A DNA stretch of 64,000 nucleotides from RYN-428 sp035551995 (GTDB lineage: Bacteria > Planctomycetota > Phycisphaerae > Tepidisphaerales > Tepidisphaeraceae), in NCBI GenBank assembly GCA_035551995.1, contig DASZME010000027.1, positions 55,484 to 119,483 of the forward strand, read 5' to 3'. Positions within the stretch are counted from its first letter, which is position 1. Each line of letters begins with the position of its first letter. Shown here piece by piece: positions 53,311 through 60,776 of the stretch. The position numbers were made by a program, and so were the translations under genes. The notes under the pieces are model-generated. The model searched no databases, was not told where the DNA came from, and saw only the letters and a program-made list of their open reading frames with translations.

Positions 53311-54479
53311 TTGCTTTCTTTGTCGGGCTGCTTGGGCGCTTCCGTCGCGGCGCCGTCCGCGGGCTTTGGCGCCGGCGCCTCGGTGGCGGCGGGCGCGGGG
53401 GCCGGGGTCTCCTTGGGGGCATCCGAAGGCGCCGGGGTCGAGGGAGTCGAGGCGCCGGGGCCGGGCTTGTTCTGGAAAGGATTGTCCGTGGGAGCCGGAG
53501 CGGGAGCAGGGGCCGGGTCAGACGGGCCGGGCGCAGGGGTTGTCGGGGCGGGCGCCGGCGCCGGAGCGTCTTTGGGAGCGGGCGTTGGCGGCGGCGTCGG
53601 AGCGGGCGTTGCCGCGGGGGTTTCGGGCGCTGGTGTCGCCGGCGTGGGCGCGGGAGCCGGAGCCGGGGTTGGCGCGGGAGTTTCAGGAGTTGGCGTGGCC
53701 GATGGCGGCGTCGGCGCCGGGGCGGGCGTGGGTGTCGGCGTCGGAGTGGGCGCGGGCGTTTCGGGAGTCGGTGTCGTTGGAGGCGTTGGCGCCGGGCTGG
53801 GTGTCGGCGCGGGCGTTGGGGCCGGCGCGGGCGCGGGCGTTTCGGGGGTCGGTGTCGTTGGAGGCGTTGGAGTCGGCGCTGCTGGCGTCGGAGTCGCGGC
53901 GGGCGCCGGAGTCGGGGCGGGCGCCGGAGTCGGGGCGGGCGTTTCAGTGGGTGGGGTCGGCGTGGCGGGAGCGGGCGACGTCGCCGGCGGGGTTGGCGCG
54001 GGGGTTTCGGGGGCAGGCGCCGGGGCGGGCGTCACGGCCGCCGGGGGGTTGGGGTTTACCGAGCCGGGATTGATGCCGTGTGGAACCTCGGGCAGGCGAA
54101 CGACGAAATCCCCGCGCGTCGGAGTGCCCGAACCGGTGTAATGAACCATGACGAAGCCGTCCTGGAATCGCGAGACCACGCCGTTGGCGACGAACGTGAA
54201 ATCGGTATTGGGTTGGACGATCGAGACGGGATCGTCGATGGCCAGCGATTGGTCGGGTATTTCGCCGACGGCGATCAGGTTGTGATCCGCCTTGACGCCG
54301 CGAATGACGCCGACGACGGACTGCGAATTTGCCGATTTGAATCGATCGCGCGCCTGATCGAGAGAAATCATCGGCGCCGGGGCGGCCGGTGGCGGCGGCG
54401 GGGCCTTTTTCGTGTTTTCCGCGCAGCCGACCATCAAACCAGCCGCGACAATTGCTCCCGCCAGGCGAATCGTTGACAT
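53307..54479 (-). CDS. Lipoprotein with long Pro/Ala/Thr repeat region
   Basis: A 390-aa lipoprotein (STIRLAGAIVAAGLMVG then Cys). Residues ~40-125 form one folded domain (DQARDRFKSANSQSVVGVIR, then GVVSRFQDGFVMVHYTGSG). The remaining ~255 residues are repeats of P-A-P-T-P and T-P-T-P-E-T-P kind, a structure found in cell-wall spanning linkers. ATG 54479 has ACGGAG ~7 bases upstream. Because the array is mostly GC-rich low-complexity, the opposite strand also stays open for over 400 codons; that frame is Gly/Ala shadow. It overlaps maf by four bases. Function unknown; it may span the periplasm or bind peptidoglycan. Confidence 0.75.
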   Translation of the reverse strand: MSTIRLAGAIVAAGLMVGCAENTKKAPPPPPAAPAPMISLDQARDRFKSANSQSVVGVIRGVKADHNLIAVGEIPDQSLAIDDPVSIVQPNTDFTFVANGVVSRFQDGFVMVHYTGSGTPTRGDFVVRLPEVPHGINPGSVNPNPPAAVTPAPAPAPETPAPTPPATSPAPATPTPPTETPAPTPAPAPTPAPAATPTPAAPTPTPPTTPTPETPAPAPAPTPAPTPSPAPTPPTTPTPETPAPTPTPTPTPAPAPTPPSATPTPETPAPTPAPAPAPTPATPAPETPAATPAPTPPPTPAPKDAPAPAPAPTTPAPGPSDPAPAPAPAPTDNPFQNKPGPGASTPSTPAPSDAPKETPAPAPAATEAPAPKPADGAATEAPKQPDKESK

Positions 54480-54664
54480 GACCTTCTCCGTAAGAAAATA
54501 TCCGCTCCGACGGCGCCTCGCCTGTGGTCGCGGGTTGCAACGGCCTATAGTAAAACCGCAACCGCCCCACTCTGGCAAGGGGATCGCCAAAATCGGCGCG
54601 TTATTCCAAATCGAAATCGACCGCTCGAGCATGAAAATGGGAAGAAAAATTCGCCGACGCCGCC

Positions 54665-56509
54665 TCAACTCTTTTCCCCGCGATAAAGATAATCGTGGTA
54701 AGCGTTGCTGATATCGCGACGGCTGAGAATGCCGATGACGGTGAGTGAATCCTCGGATTTCACGACCGGAAGCGCCTCCAATTGCGTATTGCGGACCTTG
54801 CGAAGCGCGACCGCGAGACTTTCGTCGGGCGTGATCGTCTGAAATTTCTCCAGGCACAGATCCTGCGCGATCACCAGGCCCGACGCCATGGTCGCCGCGC
54901 CCATGATGAAACGGATGTCGTCCAAGTCAATCACCCCGTACAGCGACGTGTCGGCATTCAGCACCGGAAACACCGGCTGTTGCGAATCGGACACGATGTC
55001 AAGCACGTCGGCCAGCGCGGTGTCGCGATGAAAAACCAGGACTTTCACGTCGGTTTTAACGCACTCGGCGACCAATATCCGATCCAGCACGTCGAAGAAA
55101 TATTCGCCGGCGTGCGCGCCGGAATCGACGCGCGAATTCACCTGGTTTTCGTACATCGAAATGGATCGCGGCGTCAGCAGAAAGGCGATCGCGTTGGTCA
55201 GCATCGACGGCACCAGCAAGCCGTAGCCGGTGGTCATTTCCGAAACCATGACCAGCGACGAAACCGGCACCTTGGCGACACCCGCGAAGAAACCGGCCAT
55301 TCCGACCAGGACGAAAGCCGCGGGCTGCGCGATGACGGTGGGCGCAAGATGATGAAAGAACGTACCCGAAGCCCAGCCGAGCAGTCCGCCGATCACCATG
55401 GACGGCGCGAAGACGCCGCCCGACCCGCCCGATCCGATCGTCAGGGCGGTGGCGAACATCTTCGTGACGAGCAGGAGGATCGCCACGCGCATGGCGAGAT
55501 GGCCGTTGATGGCCAGCTGCACCCATCCATAGCCCATGCCAAGCACTTCGGGGATGAACAGTCCCATGAGTCCGAGCAGCAGCCCGCCGATCGCGGGCTT
55601 GACGTGATTGGGAATTCGTATTTTGCGAAATAGATCGCGCGTCGCGTAAAACACCTTCACGTAGATCGAGCCGACGACGACCGACGCGAGGCCGAGGATC
55701 GCGTAGAACGGGAGTTCGAGCGGATGAACGAACTGGAGGGAGGGCACGTCGAAGATCGGCCCCCAGACGCCGGTGATGCCCGAGTAAACGGAATAACCGA
55801 TAATTGCCGCGACGAATGCAGGCACCAGCGCCGCCGACTCAAACTCGGCGTCGCGATAAAGAACCTCGACGGCGAACAACGCACCCCCCAGCGGCGCCCG
55901 GAAGATCGCGCCGATCCCGGCGCCGGCCCCGGCGAGAACCAGGATTCGGCGATCGCGATCGCTGGTCTTAAGCCATCCCGCCAGGCTCGATCCGAATCCC
56001 GCTCCGATCTGCGCGATCGGTCCTTCGCGCCCCGCGGACCCGCCCGTGCCGATGGTCAGCACCGACGCGATCGTCTTGATGAACGGGACCCGGCCGCGAA
56101 TGATTCCCCGATTGCGATGAAAGGAATTAATGACCGCGTCGGTTCCGTGGCCTTCGGCCTCCGGGGCCAGCGAATATATCAGCAACCCCGATAACAGGCC
56201 GCCTATCGCCGGCGCCAGCAAGAGAAACCACCGTCGTCCCGGCGGATGGGCGATCGCCGCCCCGCCTTCGGATCCGGGGCTGGGCATCACGTAGTCGGCG
56301 CCATGGACGAGCACGACTTTGTTCACTTCGTCGAGAAGCAACGAAAACGCCACCGCGCCGAGCCCCGCCACAATCCCGACCAAAATGCTCAACGTCACGA
56401 CGTGACCCGTATGCACCTTGAGCCATCGAAGAAGTTTTGTGCCGGGTTTGTTGATCGACTCAGTTAAAGAAGCGGGCGGCTTGTCCTCCTGGAGGGTTGG
56501 TTCTTTCAT
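54665..56509 (-). CDS. CLC chloride/proton transporter with CBS pair
   Basis: A 614-aa channel or H+/Cl- exchanger. The transmembrane part (~20-440) shows GSAGREGPIAQIGAGFGS with the gating Glu in GREGP, and GSGGSGGVFAPSMVIGG, the selectivity-filter motif. The C-terminal ~150 residues hold two CBS domains (VFHRDTALADVLDIVSDSQQ, ESLAVALRKVRNTQLEALPV) that usually bind adenosine nucleotides. The N-terminus is cytosolic. ATG 56509 is favoured by the following KEPTLQ; a longer frame reaches 56548. It is divergent from uspA at 56578, with only ~68 bases between, suggesting shared control. Confidence 0.92.
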   Translation of the reverse strand: MKEPTLQEDKPPASLTESINKPGTKLLRWLKVHTGHVVTLSILVGIVAGLGAVAFSLLLDEVNKVVLVHGADYVMPSPGSEGGAAIAHPPGRRWFLLLAPAIGGLLSGLLIYSLAPEAEGHGTDAVINSFHRNRGIIRGRVPFIKTIASVLTIGTGGSAGREGPIAQIGAGFGSSLAGWLKTSDRDRRILVLAGAGAGIGAIFRAPLGGALFAVEVLYRDAEFESAALVPAFVAAIIGYSVYSGITGVWGPIFDVPSLQFVHPLELPFYAILGLASVVVGSIYVKVFYATRDLFRKIRIPNHVKPAIGGLLLGLMGLFIPEVLGMGYGWVQLAINGHLAMRVAILLLVTKMFATALTIGSGGSGGVFAPSMVIGGLLGWASGTFFHHLAPTVIAQPAAFVLVGMAGFFAGVAKVPVSSLVMVSEMTTGYGLLVPSMLTNAIAFLLTPRSISMYENQVNSRVDSGAHAGEYFFDVLDRILVAECVKTDVKVLVFHRDTALADVLDIVSDSQQPVFPVLNADTSLYGVIDLDDIRFIMGAATMASGLVIAQDLCLEKFQTITPDESLAVALRKVRNTQLEALPVVKSEDSLTVIGILSRRDISNAYHDYLYRGEKS

Positions 56510-56577
56510 CGCCACCGATTCTAACGCCATAGAATGTATTCGGTACATCCCTGAGGGGGAAAATCGCGGAGGCCGAC

Positions 56578-57042
56578 ATGAAGCGCATCATGGCGTTGAT
56601 TGATTTCTCGGACGTAACGCCCGCCGTGGTCAGCATCGCCCGAAACATGTCCCGCGCGTTGATGAGCGAATTGGTGCTGGTGCACGTGGTCGAATCGGAA
56701 ACCCCGCTCGGCGACGGCGAAATTCAGGAAGATCTTTCCCCGGAGTCGAACGCAAGACGCTCTCGCCGTCGCGAGATGGAGATTGTAAAACTGGCTCTCA
56801 AAAAAGAAGGCATCGACGCAAAAACGCGGATCGTCGAGGCCGATTCGTTGCGAGACAACGTGGTGCGGAGGATTTTTGCGGAGGTGGCCGAATTTTCCCC
56901 CGATTTGATCGTGATCGGCTCGCACGGCCACGGCCGGCTCTATCATTTTCTTGTCGGCGGCGTGGCCGACACGGTGGTGCGTAAAGCCGCTTGCCCGGTG
57001 CTGATCGTCCCAAGCCGCAAGGCGGAAAAAAGGGCGCCGTGA
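56578..57042 (+). CDS. Universal stress protein A family
   Basis: A 154-aa cytosolic protein. The ATP-binding pattern G-x2-G-x9-G-(S/T) is seen as IGSHGHGRLYHFLVGGVAD, and the N-terminus (RIMALIDFSDVTPAVVSIAR) is standard. It likely binds ATP and protects cells in stress; the exact role is unknown. GGAGG lies 7 bases upstream of ATG 56578. It is divergent from the CLC gene. The C-terminus is unusually rich in Lys/Arg, which is compatible with nucleic acid or acidic partners. Confidence 0.93.
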   Translation: MKRIMALIDFSDVTPAVVSIARNMSRALMSELVLVHVVESETPLGDGEIQEDLSPESNARRSRRREMEIVKLALKKEGIDAKTRIVEADSLRDNVVRRIFAEVAEFSPDLIVIGSHGHGRLYHFLVGGVADTVVRKAACPVLIVPSRKAEKRAP

Positions 57043-57055
57043 CGATCGACCCGCG

Positions 57056-58018
57056 TCAGTGCGCGTCGGGCGCCAGCGGCCCGCCAAGCTGTTTCAGGAA
57101 AAATAAACGGCCCGGCAGCGTCGGCATCCAGCTTGACGGAATCCATTCGGTTGGGCCGTATTGCAGCGTGACGCACAGGCTCATTCCCTGCCACATCGCC
57201 CCGCGATCCGGATAAGCGCCGTCCGCCCCGCCGATGCAAAAGTCGCTTGAAAGAAAGAGGCCGGGCCCGATCGAATTGGCGAAGCACGGAATCAGCGTGA
57301 ATCGGCTGTTGAAACTGTGCAATGCGTTTTGCTCTATCGTCAACGGGTGCAGCGGGATGCCCAGGCGATGTGTCTGCTTTGCCCATTCCCGCGGCGAATA
57401 TTCGGCGGCGAGTTGCGGCTCCCAGAATGCGATATGACACGCCCGCCCAATGCCGTACACCGTCACCAATTTGGCGCCGTTTTCACGCAACCGGGCGATC
57501 TTGCCGGGATAGGCAGGCAGATTTTTTTTCGTCGCGAAATTGCGCTGGCCCGCGGGAACCGTCAGACGGCCCAGGGGGCCAAACAGAGCCTCGGTCATGG
57601 CGTGCTCGAAACCGCCGGGCTGATCGCCAGGCATGGTGTTGCCGGATTTGTCGGACCATTCGTCCATGTTGAACGTGTGGACATGATCGGTGCGGGTCTT
57701 GCTCGCCTTGAGACGGGCGACGACGGTTTTGTACATTCCCATCGGTCCGACCGGCAGAATGATCGCCAGCCCCCGGCCATCGCGCCGTGTCCGCTCGATT
57801 TCGTCGGCGATCGCATTGCCCATGCGGTAGTCCATTTCGTCGACGCTGGAGACGGGGATTGGTTTGAAACCATCGTTCCAATGCCGGGCGGGAGAAATGA
57901 CTTTTTTTATTCCCATGTCGCAACAGCGATCGATTCGGGCCAGGTTCCACCCGCGCGGATAGAAATTTTCGATCAGCGAGCCGCGGATGGTATTGAGCAT
58001 CGTGAGGGATTTAGGCAT
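57056..58018 (-). CDS. NagB-like glucosamine-6-phosphate deaminase/isomerase family protein
   Basis: A 320-aa NagB/RpiA-fold protein that would open and deaminate glucosamine-6-phosphate. ATG 58018 with AGGAG 8 bases upstream gives MPKSLTMLNTIRG. The first active Asp is present (Asp119, TFNMDEWSDKSGN). In the usual GxGxDGHIAFNEP motif the Asp is Ala194 here (GIGRACHIAFWEP), while His196 and Glu201 remain, so ring-opening or deamination chemistry may be altered. Its length is greater than the ~266 of E. coli NagB. It precedes the PIG-L deacetylase-like gene by position, both read leftward, suggesting amino-sugar metabolism. Confidence 0.82.
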   Translation of the reverse strand: MPKSLTMLNTIRGSLIENFYPRGWNLARIDRCCDMGIKKVISPARHWNDGFKPIPVSSVDEMDYRMGNAIADEIERTRRDGRGLAIILPVGPMGMYKTVVARLKASKTRTDHVHTFNMDEWSDKSGNTMPGDQPGGFEHAMTEALFGPLGRLTVPAGQRNFATKKNLPAYPGKIARLRENGAKLVTVYGIGRACHIAFWEPQLAAEYSPREWAKQTHRLGIPLHPLTIEQNALHSFNSRFTLIPCFANSIGPGLFLSSDFCIGGADGAYPDRGAMWQGMSLCVTLQYGPTEWIPSSWMPTLPGRLFFLKQLGGPLAPDAH

Positions 58019-58176
58019 GAAAGCTCCTGTTTCCGCGGACTTGGCGGTCCATGCGCCGCGCGTTGCGCTGATGCGACTCGCAAGCCGCCGCAGAAAAAGC
58101 CATTGAAAAATCCGACCAGCGCGATCGGCGAATTCTCTTGTTTTGTTTCGATTTTTCCGGGGCGACTCTTCCGGCA

Positions 58177-58938
58177 TTACCGCTTAAACGAACCGGTTCT
58201 TGCGCCAAGAATTTCCGCCAGCAGATCATTGCGCGGATACGCGTGTCCGCGATGTTGCACAAACGCCTCGGCGGCTTCGACGCCGATCAGATTTCCCCGG
58301 GCGCAAGACCAGTGCCGCATGGAGTCGAGATATTCATCGGTCCCATGATGCGCCCGCAGCCATTCGCGCTGGCTGGAGTGGCACGCGAGCATCTCCGTTT
58401 TTTTCGGCATCTGCGCCGAAATGTCCACCACCGTCGTCGGAGTGATTGGATTACCAAGCGGATCGATTCCTTCGACGGGATCGCAGTAGTAGAGGTGCGG
58501 AACGGCCGATTCGGGATCGCGCGGGATGGCCGTGACGTTGGGTGAGCCGTAGGCGAAGCTCGCGGCTCGGGCCAGCATCGAGACGATCTCATGATCCATC
58601 ATGTAATCCTTCTGGGCGTGGGCAAACACCAGCGATGGCGTCACCCGCCGAAACAATTCGACGGCTTTGAGAATGGTCGGCTTGTCGTACGTAATGAAAA
58701 TGTCCCCTTCGCCCAGGCAGTGATAGGTGGCGCCGATCAGGGCGGCGGCGCGGGCGCCCTCGGCGGTGCGGATGGCGCTGATCTGCCAGCGATCGTGAAC
58801 GGTCGTCCCGCAGTCGCCGGTGGTGGCCGATGCGATGTGAACCGACCAGCCCAGTTCGCGCAGGCGAATGAGCGTGCCGGCGCAGATAAATTCCGCGTCG
58901 TCGGGGTGGGCGAGAAAACTCAGGACCGTTTTGTTCAA
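58177..58938 (-). CDS. PIG-L/LmbE-family deacetylase
   Basis: A 253-aa zinc-dependent deacetylase that removes N-acetyl from sugars, as in GlcNAc-PI or MshB. Zinc ligands are seen in SFLAHPDDAEFI (His11, Asp14), and the later His site in FAHAQKDYMMDHEIV. The TTG at 58938 is the preferred start: GGAGG is 5 bases upstream, in contrast to ATG 58974, which has no ribosome-binding site. Using TTG gives MNKTVLSFLAHPDD, the usual position of the motif. It is immediately upstream of the NagB-like gene (158 bases), so the two may work on the same amino sugar. Confidence 0.87.
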   Translation of the reverse strand: MNKTVLSFLAHPDDAEFICAGTLIRLRELGWSVHIASATTGDCGTTVHDRWQISAIRTAEGARAAALIGATYHCLGEGDIFITYDKPTILKAVELFRRVTPSLVFAHAQKDYMMDHEIVSMLARAASFAYGSPNVTAIPRDPESAVPHLYYCDPVEGIDPLGNPITPTTVVDISAQMPKKTEMLACHSSQREWLRAHHGTDEYLDSMRHWSCARGNLIGVEAAEAFVQHRGHAYPRNDLLAEILGARTGSFKR

Positions 58939-59310
58939 GCCAGCCTCCTTTGATTTTGCGAACGATCGGCTCATGATAACCACGACGCCGAAAAAATCCG
59001 ATGTCGATGGGTGAACGAGCCTCTATCCGCCGCCGCTTGCGAATCGAGACCGAAGGCTTTGAATAACGCCCAACACATGGGCGCCCGGGCTGGATCGTGC
59101 CCGTGAAAACGCAGCCGAGACAGGGATCAATCCAAGATCCCGACCTAAATTTAGATCATCTCTCATGTCGATGGAGCGACTTTCGGTCGCGAATCACGCC
59201 CCGCAAGGCGGGGCCGCTTTAATAAACGCGGAAACCCGCCGGCAAACCGAAAGATGATTCAGGGATATACGAATGGTAAACCACCGTTCGCCAGCTCCTG
59301 CGTTTCGCGC
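58939..59310. other. Intergenic region with one REP-like palindrome
   Basis: About 370 bases between the PIG-L start and the waaA stop. It contains a reverse-orientation copy of the dispersed palindrome at 59197-59217 (CGCCCCGCAAGGCGGGGC), with an extra G in the loop. No gene is seen. Confidence 0.45.
59197..59217. repeat. Dispersed palindrome copy (reverse orientation)
   Basis: CGCCCCGCAAGGCGGGGCCGC is the same element as at 25251, with one extra base in the loop. It lies ~95 bases from the waaA stop and could fold in the 3' end of the waaA transcript. Confidence 0.6.
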
Positions 59311-60654
59311 TTACCCCGGCCCGCTTCCGTGAAGCGGAGAGGAGCCGGCGTCGGCGGGAAAATGGCCGAGAATGACCTCCGAATGACGAACCGTCGCGCC
59401 TTGATTCGCCCGTACAAAATCCTGCGCTTTGCGTCCCAAGTCCTCCGCGACGGCTGGCCCGGAAAGAAGTCGATCGACCGCCGCCTGAAGGCTCGTTTGA
59501 TCGCGCACTTCCACGATCGCCCCGCCGGCACGGAAACCGTTCATCACGTCCGCGAAATTCCCGGTGTACGGTCCGACGATAATCGGCTTGGCCAGGGCCG
59601 CGGGCTCGATCATGTCGCTGCCGTGCTGCTTGGGACCCAGATCGACAAGCGTACGGCCAACAAAAACCACGTCGGCGAGACTATAAAATTTTCGCAGCTC
59701 TCCCATCGTGTCGCCGAGAATGACAGCGGGACCGGCCTGCGAAGTTTTAGAACCCACGGCCGCCTGCGACCGCCGGAGGATCGAATGACCCTGGCCGCGA
59801 ATAAACTCGGCGACTTCATCAAACCTTTGCGGATGTCGCGGAACGATCACCAGTCGCAGCGCCGGAAATTTCGCCAGTGACTTCGCATACGCTTGCAGCA
59901 CGATTTGTTCTTCGCCGGGCCCCGTCGATCCGCAGACCCATATCTTATCCTCGCCCGGCCGAAGGCCGACGGCGCGCGCGATCATATCCGCCCCAGCGAT
60001 TTCATCGGCGATCTCGGCGGTGTCGAATTTCATCGTCCCGGTCACGCGAATGCGATCGATAGGCACGCCGACTTTGTCAAATCGCCCGGCATACACCTCG
60101 TCCTGCACACAAGCCATCGCAAGGCGTTTGAACATTTTTCGCGTGAAAAGGCCGGCAAGTCGATAGCCGCGGAAGCTGTGCGCCGAAAGCCGGCCGTTGA
60201 CGAGGATAACCGGAATTCCCCGGCGTTCGCATTCGCGCATGAAGTTGGGCCAGACTTCCAGTTCCATCAGAACCGCCACGCTCGGCCGCTGCGCGTCAAG
60301 CAGGCGAGCGACGGATCGGCTGAAGTCAAACGGGAAACGAACGCGGGTCACGCGCGGGTTGGACTCATACAATTGCCGGGCCCGCTCTTGGCCGGTGCGG
60401 GAGGTGGTGCTTATGATAAATCGCAGATCAGGCCGGGCGGCCGCCAGTGTCTTCACGAGGGAGGTGGTCGCGTTAATTTCGCCCATGCTGACGGCGTGAA
60501 TGAGAATCGCCGGGGCGTTTGAAGCGGCCGCGGGAACATCCCCGTTTCGGCGTCGAATTGCGTCGAGAATTCTGGGTCGAAGTTTCGCCGAAAGGAGCCA
60601 AAACGGCGAAGCGACAGCGATCGCCAAACCGTAGGCCAGGTCATACGCGGTCAT
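59311..60654 (-). CDS. waaA: 3-deoxy-D-manno-octulosonic acid transferase
   Basis: A 447-aa membrane-anchored GT-B enzyme adding Kdo to lipid A precursor, so the cell should make lipopolysaccharide-type lipid. The N-terminal helix (LAYGLAIAVASPFWLLSA) anchors it. Typical segments are IHAVSMGEINATTSLVKTL with the Glu of the active site, LMELEVWPNFMRECERRGIP, VCGSTGPGEEQIVLQAY and SDMIEPAALAKPIIVGPYTG. Kdo transferase in a planctomycete supports a diderm envelope with an LPS core. The ATG is at 60654. No kdsA or kdsB lies in the window. Confidence 0.95.
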   Translation of the reverse strand: MTAYDLAYGLAIAVASPFWLLSAKLRPRILDAIRRRNGDVPAAASNAPAILIHAVSMGEINATTSLVKTLAAARPDLRFIISTTSRTGQERARQLYESNPRVTRVRFPFDFSRSVARLLDAQRPSVAVLMELEVWPNFMRECERRGIPVILVNGRLSAHSFRGYRLAGLFTRKMFKRLAMACVQDEVYAGRFDKVGVPIDRIRVTGTMKFDTAEIADEIAGADMIARAVGLRPGEDKIWVCGSTGPGEEQIVLQAYAKSLAKFPALRLVIVPRHPQRFDEVAEFIRGQGHSILRRSQAAVGSKTSQAGPAVILGDTMGELRKFYSLADVVFVGRTLVDLGPKQHGSDMIEPAALAKPIIVGPYTGNFADVMNGFRAGGAIVEVRDQTSLQAAVDRLLSGPAVAEDLGRKAQDFVRANQGATVRHSEVILGHFPADAGSSPLHGSGPG

Positions 60655-60716
60655 TTCAAGGAGGGTAAGCGGGCGGCTGTAAAACGCAAAGCAACCGCGA
60701 AGAACGCGAATCCGAT

Positions 60717-60738
60717 CGCCCCGCCACCGGGGCCGCTA
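60717..60738. repeat. Degenerate palindrome copy
   Basis: CGCCCCGCCACCGGGGCCGCTA is a variant of the dispersed element in reverse orientation, upstream of waaA and downstream of the DUF4139 gene. Confidence 0.45.
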
Positions 60739-60776
60739 GACACAGGAAACTACAGCAGCCTCGAAAATGCTCGAAT

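Noticed and set aside
52816..54141. Plus-strand open frame of 441 codons rich in Gly/Ala/Val
   Set aside because: It is the antisense shadow of maf and of the Pro-rich lipoprotein; repeat composition keeps it open by chance.
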